Shown here one piece after another: positions 26,362 through 34,457 of a DNA stretch of 64,000 bases. The DNA is from RI-153 sp963752935. GTDB taxonomy: Bacteria > Chloroflexota > Anaerolineae > Caldilineales > Caldilineaceae. The notes beneath the pieces are model-generated. The model had not been told where the DNA came from. It searched no databases and saw only the letters and a program-made list of their open reading frames with translations. Numbering within the stretch: position 1 is the stretch's first letter; each line of letters starts with the position of its first letter. The translations under genes and the position numbers were made by a program. The stretch lies in the NCBI GenBank assembly GCA_963752935.1, contig CAVWAL010000005.1:372001-436000 (forward strand). The letters run 5' to 3'.

Positions 26362-27897
26362 GTGAACACGACCATTGTCCGCCCATTGCCTCCCTCAACC
26401 GACGATCCGCTTTGCCTTGCGATAGAGTACTTTCAGGCTGAATTCCAGCCCTTTGCAGCGCACAGCGCCGTGGTCGTCGGCGTCAGTGGCGGCGCGGACA
26501 GCGTCTGCCTGCTCCACTTACTGGTGCGCTATGCCCCGCTCTGGCAGATTCGCATTCAAGTCGCCCACCTCGATCATGCGTTGCGCCCCGATTCGGCCGA
26601 GGACGCCGCCTTCGTGGCCCGCCTGGCCGCGGCCTGGGATCTGTCGCTACACCAACGTCGCCTGCCGCCCGCTGCGTTGACCGACAACATCGAAGCCGCG
26701 GCCCGCAACGCCCGCTACACGTTCCTCGCCGAGATTGCCGATCAAGTCGGCGCGGCGCTGATCGCGGTGGCGCACAACGCCGATGATCAGGCCGAGACGC
26801 TGCTGCTGCATTTGTTGCGCGGCAGCGGACTCGATGGGCTGGCGGCGATGCGTCCCATGCAGCCACTGCCCGGGAATCACTCTACACCTGCCGCTGTGCC
26901 ACTGGCGCGTCCATTGTTGGGTGTTCGACGCACGCAGATCCTACGCTATCTGCACGAACACGATCTGCCCTGGCGCGAAGATTCGTCCAACGCAGACCTG
27001 ACGTTCACGCGCAACTGGCTGCGTCATAGCCTGTTGCCGCACATGACCGAACGATTTCCATCGGTTCAAGATGCGCTGACGCGGACTGCCACCATTCTGG
27101 CCGACGAGGCGGATCGGGCCGAAGCGACCAATCGCGCCGTCTACGCTGCGCTCTTGCACCCGCAGCAGGACGGCGGCGCACAGGTGCCCCGCCTGATCCT
27201 GGATCGCCGCGGCTACCTCGGCCAAAACGCAGCCACCCAGCGTGGGATCGTGCGCTGTCTCTGGGCCGATCTCGGCGCACCGCCCGAAGCCTTGACCTTC
27301 GATCTCGTCGAGGCCGTGCGCCGTTTGGTTGCCACAGACAAGGCCAACGCCGGTCCTTTTTCGCTGGCAGCCAGTTTCGTATTGACGCTGACCGAGGATT
27401 GGCTTGTGCTGCATCGCAGTGATCGGTTGCCCATCTCACCCGATCATCCCTTTCTGGGCACATCTCTGGGCGAATCTCTGGGCACAGCATGGGTAGAACA
27501 ACTGCTCCCCATACCGGGGACGCTCGACGTGGGCAATTGGCGATTGACGGCGCGACGCCTTACCCACGCCGGCGGAGATCTTTCCTGGCAGAAGAACAAC
27601 GATGCCTGGATAGCCTATTTCGATGCCGAACAGATCGACACTGTGCTCTTGTCCACCCCGCGGCCAGGAGATCGTTTTGCGCCGCTGGGTCTGCATGGGC
27701 GCCACAAAAACGTGGGCGATCTCTTGACCGACCACAAGATCCCGCCCTTCCTGCGTAGCGGTTGGCCACTGATCCGCCGGCAGACCGACGACACCATCCT
27801 GTGGGTGTGCGGCGTGCAGCCGGGCCACATCGCCCGCGTTACCGAGCAGACACAGTCGATTGTGCGGCTGTGCTGGGAAGCGAGAGCAGCCTCATGA
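26362..27897 (+). CDS. tilS: tRNA(Ile)-lysidine synthase
   Basis: A 511-residue enzyme that adds lysine to C34 of the tRNA-Ile (CAU) anticodon with ATP, so that the tRNA reads AUA codons; it is essential in most bacteria. The PP-loop motif VVVGVSGGADSVCLL lies near residue 40, followed by HLDHALRPDSAEDAAFV and AVAHNADDQAETLLLHLLRGSGLDGLAAM (the last two in part). The C-terminal domain has RPGDRFAPLGLHGRHKNVGDLLTDHKIP (its middle is diagnostic). The GTG at 26362 is preferred since it follows a -10 TATAAT and gives family length; the upstream extension to 26158 is not TilS-like. The stop overlaps the next start by ATGA. Secure. Confidence 0.9.
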   Translation: MNTTIVRPLPPSTDDPLCLAIEYFQAEFQPFAAHSAVVVGVSGGADSVCLLHLLVRYAPLWQIRIQVAHLDHALRPDSAEDAAFVARLAAAWDLSLHQRRLPPAALTDNIEAAARNARYTFLAEIADQVGAALIAVAHNADDQAETLLLHLLRGSGLDGLAAMRPMQPLPGNHSTPAAVPLARPLLGVRRTQILRYLHEHDLPWREDSSNADLTFTRNWLRHSLLPHMTERFPSVQDALTRTATILADEADRAEATNRAVYAALLHPQQDGGAQVPRLILDRRGYLGQNAATQRGIVRCLWADLGAPPEALTFDLVEAVRRLVATDKANAGPFSLAASFVLTLTEDWLVLHRSDRLPISPDHPFLGTSLGESLGTAWVEQLLPIPGTLDVGNWRLTARRLTHAGGDLSWQKNNDAWIAYFDAEQIDTVLLSTPRPGDRFAPLGLHGRHKNVGDLLTDHKIPPFLRSGWPLIRRQTDDTILWVCGVQPGHIARVTEQTQSIVRLCWEARAAS

Positions 27898-28163
27898 GTG
27901 TTAAACCGCTGGCGCGTTGGGCCATCGTGCAGCAGTGGACCATGCGCTACACTGACCGCAGCGCCGAAATCGTGACCGGCATTTTCAATACGCCCGCCGG
28001 CACGGTGCCCTTTCGCTATGCGCGCACGCCACGCACCATCTTTCTGCCCGACCGTGTCGTCCATCTCGACGACCACGGCTGGGAGATCGACGCATCCGGC
28101 CATACCACCTTTTCATCCAAACGCAGTGATTTCAAGAAAGACTCAACCGATGACAAAGCCTGA
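27894..28163 (+). CDS. 89-residue protein of unknown function
   Basis: A small ORF whose ATG overlaps the tilS stop (ATGA) and whose end overlaps the start of the next gene by 14 bases, so it is packed in an operon and is probably translated. It begins MSVKPLARWAIVQQWTM and continues with a basic-aromatic beta-like part (GIFNTPAGTVPFRYARTPRTIF). The end is hydrophilic and rich in Lys and Asp. No signal peptide, membrane segment, Cys/His cluster or known motif is seen. I do not recognise a family. It could be a small accessory subunit or a conserved lineage protein; the coupling to tRNA and rRNA modification genes hints at translation-related work, but that is inference. Confidence 0.5.
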   Translation: MSVKPLARWAIVQQWTMRYTDRSAEIVTGIFNTPAGTVPFRYARTPRTIFLPDRVVHLDDHGWEIDASGHTTFSSKRSDFKKDSTDDKA

Positions 28164-29349
28164 CGGCATCATTTTGAAACCAGAGCGCGAAAAGCCCTTT
28201 CAACAGGGACACCCGTGGATCTTCAGCGGCGCCATTCAGCAGATCCCCGACGTGGACGACGGCGAGATCGTCGACGTCTACACCCACGACGGACGCTGGC
28301 TGGCGAGCGGCTATCTCAACCGACGCAGCCAGATCCAGGTGCGCCTGCTTTCGTGGACACGCGGCGAGCGCATCGACGAAGCGTTCTGGCAGCAACGGCT
28401 GTCGACGGCCGTCCATCATCGCGACGCCATCTTCGAGGCGGGGCAGACAGACGCCGTGCGCCTGGTCAACGCCGAGAATGACTTTTTGCCCGGGCTGGTG
28501 GTGGATCGCTTCGGGGATTTTCTGGTTTTGCAGTCGGGTACGCTGGGCGTGGATCGCCACAAACGGATGCTGGCCGACATGCTGCTTTCGATCACCGGTT
28601 GTCGTGGTGTCGTGGAACGCAGCGATCTGACCCTGCGCCGCGAAGAAGGACTGGGCGAAGCCATCGGCCTGCTTAGCGGTGAGATGCCGCCGCACTCACT
28701 GACGGTACACGAGTTGGGGCTGCGCTTCCAGGTCGATCTGTTCCGCGGGCAGAAGACCGGCTTCTATCTCGATCAGCGCACCAATCGAGCGCGGGTTGCC
28801 GGCTATAGCCGTGGGGCGCGCATGCTCAACGCCTTTTCCTATTCCGGTGCGTTTGGCGTCCACGCGCTGGCCGCAGGCGCAGATCAGGTCGTCAATCTCG
28901 ATAGCAGCATCGAAGCGCTACAACTGGGTGAAGAGAATCTGCGTCTCAACGGCTTTGATCCAGACGAGCAGGAAAGCATTGCCGGCGATGTGTTCGAGGT
29001 ACTGCGCGATTGGTGGGAAGTTGAAGACGAACGGTTCGACGTCATCGTCCTCGATCCGCCCAAGTTCGCCAACAACAAACGCCAGGTCGACGCCGCGCTG
29101 CGCGGTTACAAAGACATTAACCTGCTGGCACTGCGGCTGCTCAACCCTGGCGGTATCCTGGCCACCTTCAGTTGCAGTGGATTGGTCGAGGCCGATCTCT
29201 TTCAGAAGGTCGTCTTCGGTGCGGCGGTCGATGCCGGTCGCCAGGTGCAGATCCTGGAATGGTTGCGCCAGGCGCCCGATCACCCGGTCGCCATCACTTT
29301 CCCCGAAGGCGCCTACCTCAAAGGACTCATCTGTCGTGTGGGGGCGTAG
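28150..29349 (+). CDS. Class I SAM-dependent rRNA methyltransferase, RlmI-like
   Basis: A 399-residue protein with an N-terminal PUA RNA-binding domain (about 1-90; GHPWIFSGAI, GEIVDVYTHDGRWLASGYLN) and a C-terminal Rossmann methyltransferase. Motif I region is MLNAFSYSGAFGVHALAAGA, motif IV is the DPPKFANNK loop, and FSCSGLVEADLF follows. This layout is that of RlmI (23S rRNA 5-methylcytosine 1962) and its relatives; a cytosine C5-methyltransferase is the best guess. The ATG at 28150 lies 14 bases inside the preceding small ORF, and the frame upstream of it is not conserved-looking. The stop is followed at once by the GTG of scpB. Family secure, exact target uncertain. Confidence 0.85.
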   Translation: MTKPDGIILKPEREKPFQQGHPWIFSGAIQQIPDVDDGEIVDVYTHDGRWLASGYLNRRSQIQVRLLSWTRGERIDEAFWQQRLSTAVHHRDAIFEAGQTDAVRLVNAENDFLPGLVVDRFGDFLVLQSGTLGVDRHKRMLADMLLSITGCRGVVERSDLTLRREEGLGEAIGLLSGEMPPHSLTVHELGLRFQVDLFRGQKTGFYLDQRTNRARVAGYSRGARMLNAFSYSGAFGVHALAAGADQVVNLDSSIEALQLGEENLRLNGFDPDEQESIAGDVFEVLRDWWEVEDERFDVIVLDPPKFANNKRQVDAALRGYKDINLLALRLLNPGGILATFSCSGLVEADLFQKVVFGAAVDAGRQVQILEWLRQAPDHPVAITFPEGAYLKGLICRVGA

Positions 29350-30273
29350 GTGAGACTGATCGAATATTTGCGATCCCTGCTTCGGCGCCTGGCCGGGTGG
29401 GGACGCACCCTCTTTCCCTTTGCCGCGCCTGCCTATCCTGTTGAGAATCAATCAGACACCGAAGAGACCATCGTCACCATGCCAGAACGTCCCGACGCCA
29501 CCCCCAAAACCAAGGCGCTCCCCGCTGCCGATGAAGCGCCCGATACGCGAGAAGTCACGCTGCGCCTGGATCGGCACAGCGCCGAACCTACACCTGATCC
29601 GGTGAGCGCAGCCGACGCAGCAGCCGAGACCGCAACCGACGAAGACGATCTCGAAGGCGCGGCAGAGCACCCTGCAGAGCAGCCCATTGACGATCTCGCC
29701 TGGGACGATCCGGCGTTGACGCCGCTGGTCTCGTTGCTAGAGAGTCTACTCTTCGTGGCCGAGGAGGCGGTGACGCCCGACAAACTAGCCAAGGCTTTGG
29801 ATCGCACTATCGGTGAAGTCGAAGCGGGATTGGTGGTTCTGGCGCAGCGCTGCGAGCACGAAAACCGAGGGGTACGCGTGCAACGGCGCAGCGGGCGGGT
29901 GCAACTGGTAACCGATCCCGCCGCGGCCCAGGCGGTAGAGACTTTCCTCAACCTGGATCTGTCCACGCAGTTGAGTGGACCTGCGCTAGAAGCGTTGGCC
30001 GTAGTCGCTTACCAGCAGCCGGTCACCCGCGCCCAGATCGAAGCCGTACGCGGCGTCGACTGCTCGGGGGTATTGCGCAAATTGCAGCAACAGGGGTTGA
30101 TCGAAGAGGTTGGCCGCCTCGAAACCATAGGTCGCCCTATCCTCTACGGCGTGACCGATCTCTTCCTACAGCACTTCGGCCTCACCAGCATGAGCGAACT
30201 CCCCCACCTGCCCGAACTCGACGCCGACTCGCTGGCAGCGGCGGTTGAACTGGTCGAAGAAGGGGGTATGTAG
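29350..30273 (+). CDS. scpB: Segregation and condensation protein ScpB
   Basis: A 307-residue protein; the ScpB core begins near residue 122 (LTPLVSLLESLLFVAEEAVTPDKLAKAL) and has two winged-helix domains (RRSGRVQLVTDPAAAQAV; EALAVVAYQQPVTRAQIEAVRGVD). ScpB dimers stabilise the ScpA kleisin in the SMC-ScpAB chromosome condensation complex. The 120-residue N-terminal extension is acidic and Ala/Pro/Thr rich, and is unusual. The GTG start follows directly on the methyltransferase stop, with GGGGGCG just upstream; a later ATG (29479) could also be used. scpA is not next to it. Its stop lies four bases from the convergent glycosyltransferase. Secure. Confidence 0.88.
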   Translation: MRLIEYLRSLLRRLAGWGRTLFPFAAPAYPVENQSDTEETIVTMPERPDATPKTKALPAADEAPDTREVTLRLDRHSAEPTPDPVSAADAAAETATDEDDLEGAAEHPAEQPIDDLAWDDPALTPLVSLLESLLFVAEEAVTPDKLAKALDRTIGEVEAGLVVLAQRCEHENRGVRVQRRSGRVQLVTDPAAAQAVETFLNLDLSTQLSGPALEALAVVAYQQPVTRAQIEAVRGVDCSGVLRKLQQQGLIEEVGRLETIGRPILYGVTDLFLQHFGLTSMSELPHLPELDADSLAAAVELVEEGGM

Positions 30274-30277
30274 TCCG

Positions 30278-32321
30278 CTATCTCAGCGCCAGCGGTCCAA
30301 TCAACACCACGTCATCCTCACTGTCTGGGATATCCAGCCGCGTGCCGTCGTCTGGGTTGTAGAAACCCACGGCGAGGTATGTTGCGCCCGCCGGCAGATC
30401 GCCGGGCACGGTGAATTGGAGTTCATCGATCACCACTTCTCCGGCGCGCCACTCATCCGTGGGACAAGCGCCGCCGCCCGGAGGACGATCCGCACCGGCT
30501 AGATTTCGCCATGCCCCGTTCACATCCTGCTGCAGCAACTGTACGAAGGCAGTGTACCCTCGCGACGGTGTGGCGGACACATTCCAAAAGAACCGCACGT
30601 ACAACGTTTGCCCGGGGATCAACGATTCCTGGCTCAGCCAATAGCCGCGCAGTTCGATGCCGTCGCCCACGACGACCGGTTGCGGCGTCATTTCGGCGAA
30701 GTCCACGTTGCCGCCCGCGGGTTGTTCGATGCGCTCGGCCCAGAGGTCGCCGTTCGTCCCAATCACAGCCGGGACGCGACGACTGTCGGGCAAATAGCTT
30801 TGCAGCAAGGACAGCCCCACGCGGGGTCAACGCGGGCAGCACGTAATAGTGCGCCGGCTGCGTGGTGTCAACGCGCAGACAGAGATTGCCGTCGAAGCGG
30901 CGAGGATACCGTGCGGGATCGAGGTCGGACAGCAGATATTCAACGCTGGGATTTTCTGCCACGCCCGGCCCCGCATAGATCACCGGGATGCTGTCGGTCT
31001 TGCGGATCTGCTGCGCAATGGCGGTGTAACCCGTATCCCACGCCGCAAAGGAATCGGGGTGATTGGCCCAATCTACAAAGTAGACGCGCACGGTCAGCAT
31101 GGTGGATGCGATCAGCAGCAGCCATCCCGCCGCCGTCCCCCAGCTCCGCGCCGCGGGGAACCGCTGTGTCAGCAGCGTCGCCGTCCGCTCCAGCCCCAGA
31201 GCAATCAACAACGCTACAAACGGAAACGCACCAAACGAACGGCCAAAATTGGGCGCTTCCTCGCTGAGCAGCGTGGGCAACAGCATGACCCCCAACCCGG
31301 CCAGCAGGAAGATCTGCGCCGGTCGCCACGACCGCGGTCGCCAGACCCGCCACAGCGCCAGACCCAGCCCGATCAGAAATGGCAGCAGCGTCAGCGCGTC
31401 CAGCAGCGGCCGATTGGGGTAGTTGAGCCGAAAGTTGAAGTCTCCACGCACGAAGGCCATCCCCAGCACCGCCTGCACGTTCGCCCACAACGCCGGCCAT
31501 CCTTGCGCCAGCACGCCCACCTGTCCTGTGCGCATGTTAAAGTGTTGTGGAAACTGTAGAAAATGGAAAAGCAACGGCGCCGCCGTCACCAGGGCTGCGA
31601 TCGCGGCCAGGCCAAGCCCCCATCGGCGCGACCAGAGTTCGCCCCGATGCCGCAACAGCAGCACCACCGCCAACGGGATCAAGACCAACGGCAGCAGACG
31701 CACCGCCAAATAGGTGTAAAATGACAGCCCGGCCAGCACCCCGGCCAAGAGCCACGGGAGCAGTGGGGGGGCAGCGTCGAGCGGGGAACGCCGGTTGTCC
31801 ACCGTCTGCAATCCACGCCACACCGCGGCAAAGGCCAACACCTCGAGCAACCCGAACAGGCTGATACGCTGCCCCAGGCGCGAGATGGTCTGCGGCCAGA
31901 GCAGCGAGAGCGAAGCCATGCCGGCCCAGAGGGCAAAGCGGCGGCGGTTTTCCACCCCTAGCCACGACGAAATCTCCCAGGCCAGCCAGATCAAGGCCGG
32001 CGTGATCAGTGCGCCCGCAGTGGCCGACACCACGCGCACAGATAAGATCGTCGGTCCCCAAATCGATTGCGCGGCGTGGACGAGGTAGACGAAGAGCGGT
32101 TCGCGCCCATTGATGGCGGTGTAGAAAAGGGGCCAACGCCAAAACGACAACCCGTTCAGCGCATAGGCGTCGAGTCCTTCGTAGGCTTCATCGAAGAAGA
32201 GACCCGGAGGGACGCTGTCGAGCCGATAGAGACGGATGCAAAGCGCGCTCAGCGTGAGTGCGCCAACGGCCACCCAAAACAAAACGCTGCTGCGCCTGGA
32301 TCTACTCGGTGTGCGGTGCAT
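30278..32321 (-). pseudogene. GT-C membrane glycosyltransferase, paralog 1, one-base frameshift
   Basis: A membrane glycosyltransferase of the PMT/ArnT-like (GT39/GT83, RgtA-D) type, similar along its length to the intact neighbour at 32330-34447. It starts with RLYRLDSVPPGLFFDEAYEGLDAY, whose acidic DE pair is the usual GT-C first-loop motif, and has about ten membrane segments. The long frame continues to 30453 but becomes nonsense after LPALTPRG. The matching C-terminal domain (LLQSYLPDS to LIGPLALR) continues in a second frame to 30278. One extra G in the run at 30815-30818 explains the shift: removing it gives R-G-L-S-L-L-Q-S-Y, which aligns with R-G-K-G-L-V-Q-S-Y of paralog 2. It is either decaying or a base-call error. 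Confidence 0.8.
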
Positions 32322-32329
32322 AGTATCTT

Positions 32330-34447
32330 CTACGGCGAAGCATCCAGTGGCCCGATCAGAATGCTGTCTGCGGCAGCATCGGGGACATGGAGCCGTTGGC
32401 CATCCTGCGGATTGTAGAAACCAAGTTCGAGATAATACTGACCGGTACCGTCGGCCAATGACTCGGGCACGACAAACTGTAATTCATCGACCACGACTTC
32501 CCCGGCCAGCCACTCACCTGTCGGGCAACTCCCCTCGCCAGGAGGGCGATCCTGCCCGGCAAGTTGGGTGACCGTATTCCCATCGATCAGGAGGAGATGG
32601 GCGAAGGCGGTATAGGCGTGGCCAGGCCGATCACTGACATGCCAGAAGAGGCGAACATAGAAGCGCTCCCCCGGCGTCAGCGTCTGCGCCGAAAGCCAGT
32701 ATCCCTGCAAGGCGATGCCGTCAGCCATTTCCACAGTGTACTCGATCTGTTCGGGGAATTGCACAGCGCCACCCGGCGCTTGATCGACCCGTTTCGCCCA
32801 CACGTTGCCGGCCGAATCGGCAACGACATCTGATTCAATGCTATCGGGCAGATAGCTCTGCACCAAACCTTTGCCGCGGAACCAGTCATCGAAGACGAAG
32901 TAATAGGAGGCAGGCACATCGGTGGCCACGCGAATGCACACACGCCCGTCAAAGCCTTGCACCTCTTCGTCGCGGCCCTCTAGCAACAGGTAGCGTGTAG
33001 TAGGATGATCCAGCCCTTGTGGGCTGATGTAGACGCGTGCATCCGGCGGCAGATCGGCAATCTGATCACCGAGGCGCGTATACCCCTCGTCCCACAGGTG
33101 AAAGAGTTCGGGCAAGCCGGCCCATTCTACAAAGTAGACGCGCCAGGTCAAGATCGTTGCCGCCAGCAGCAGCATGTAGCCAAGGTCGGTTATCGACGCC
33201 GATAGGCGATCGCCCAATCGACCGGCCTGCACCGTGAGCCAATCCAGACCCAGACCAATGCAGACGACAAAGAAGGGCAAGGCACCGATGGCACGGCCAA
33301 AGTTGGGCGTATCCAGGCTGAGCAGTGTGGGCAGCAGCATGATACCGGCGAGGCTGAGCAGTGAAAAGTAGGCCGGGCGGCGCAGATTCCACAGCACCCG
33401 CCCAACGCCGAACAGGAACGGGATGACGGTGAATATATCCAGCACCGGGCGCAGTGGGACGTTCATGCGCAGGTTGAAGTCTCCGCGCACAAAGGCCATC
33501 CCCAGCACTCCTGCGATCTGCGTCCAGGCGTCGACGGCGGCTTCCTCGCTAAAGACGCTCACCTGACCGCTGCGCATGAGGAAGTCCTCGGGGTGACCCC
33601 AAAAGTAGCGTAAGATCGGTGCTGCCGTGATCAAGGCCACGCCGACGGCCAATAGCATGCCGCGCCCGTTGCGCTGCCAGGCCATCCGATGGTGCCCGAG
33701 CAGCAGCGGCACAAAGAGCAGAAAGACGCCAGGCAGCAGCCGCGCCGGCAGATAGGTGTAAACACTCAGCCCCGTCAGAAAGCCCAGCAGGATCCACCAG
33801 GGGAGGGATTGGCGATGAAGGATTGAGGATCGGAGATCAGGCGCCGGCGCCGTGGGCTTGTCCTCTGCGACCGGCTCCCCTTGCCACGCTCGCCAAAACG
33901 CGGCCAGGATCAACACCTCCAGCAGCAGAAAGAGGCCGCCGCGCACGAAGATGCGGGCGTGCATCTGCGCCCAAAGCAGGGTGAGCGAGGCCGCACCCGT
34001 CCACAGCGCAAAGTGAATACGACGGTGGACGAGTAGCCATGGCGCCATTTCCCAGGCCAGCCAGATCAGAGCAGGCGTTAGTGCCACACTGACCAGCGCC
34101 GGCACGATACGCACCGCCAGATGCGTCGGGCCCAGGATCGACTGAGCAATGGACGCAAGATAAATGTGGAGCGGCTCGCGGCCAAAGTTGCTGGTAAAAA
34201 AGAGCGGCCAACGCCAGAATGGAATCTGTGTCAGGCTGTAGGCGTCGAGCGAGTTGTAGGTCTCGTCTAAATGGAGACCGAACGGGATCTGGTCGAGCCG
34301 ATACAGGCGCAGGAGTGCGGCCAACGCCGTGAAGAGCAGCGTCCCGATCAGCAGAGATCGACGCGATTGAAGGATGGAACGATCTGTGGCAGTCAGTTGC
34401 GATGGGTGAGCAGTCAGTTGCGATGGGTGAGCACTCATGCCATTCAT
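32330..34447 (-). CDS. GT-C membrane glycosyltransferase, paralog 2 (intact)
   Basis: A 705-residue protein with 10-12 transmembrane segments followed by a soluble C-terminal domain of about 200 residues. The motif LYRLDQIPFGLHLDETYNSLDAY carries the acidic DE pair of the first extracytoplasmic loop of GT-C enzymes, which use lipid-linked sugars. A central pattern, ARLLPGVFLLFVPLLLG, is shared with both paralogs. The C-terminal part (YFVFDDWFRGKGLVQSYLPDS onward, ending LIGPLDASP) looks like a beta-sandwich and is conserved in all three copies. It lies eight bases before paralog 1 and ten after paralog 3, so the three form an operon. The start (ATG 34447 or ATG 34438) sits by a 21-bp tandem duplication encoding AHPSQLT twice. 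The sugar and acceptor are unknown. Confidence 0.82.
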   Translation of the reverse strand: MNGMSAHPSQLTAHPSQLTATDRSILQSRRSLLIGTLLFTALAALLRLYRLDQIPFGLHLDETYNSLDAYSLTQIPFWRWPLFFTSNFGREPLHIYLASIAQSILGPTHLAVRIVPALVSVALTPALIWLAWEMAPWLLVHRRIHFALWTGAASLTLLWAQMHARIFVRGGLFLLLEVLILAAFWRAWQGEPVAEDKPTAPAPDLRSSILHRQSLPWWILLGFLTGLSVYTYLPARLLPGVFLLFVPLLLGHHRMAWQRNGRGMLLAVGVALITAAPILRYFWGHPEDFLMRSGQVSVFSEEAAVDAWTQIAGVLGMAFVRGDFNLRMNVPLRPVLDIFTVIPFLFGVGRVLWNLRRPAYFSLLSLAGIMLLPTLLSLDTPNFGRAIGALPFFVVCIGLGLDWLTVQAGRLGDRLSASITDLGYMLLLAATILTWRVYFVEWAGLPELFHLWDEGYTRLGDQIADLPPDARVYISPQGLDHPTTRYLLLEGRDEEVQGFDGRVCIRVATDVPASYYFVFDDWFRGKGLVQSYLPDSIESDVVADSAGNVWAKRVDQAPGGAVQFPEQIEYTVEMADGIALQGYWLSAQTLTPGERFYVRLFWHVSDRPGHAYTAFAHLLLIDGNTVTQLAGQDRPPGEGSCPTGEWLAGEVVVDELQFVVPESLADGTGQYYLELGFYNPQDGQRLHVPDAAADSILIGPLDASP
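34391..34432 (-). repeat. Perfect 21-bp tandem duplication at a glycosyltransferase start
   Basis: Two identical 21-bp units (34391-34411 and 34412-34432) encode AHPSQLT twice right after the start codon of the gene at 32330-34447. The unit keeps frame; it looks recent. Confidence 0.9.
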
Positions 34448-34457
34448 TGCCTTCAGG

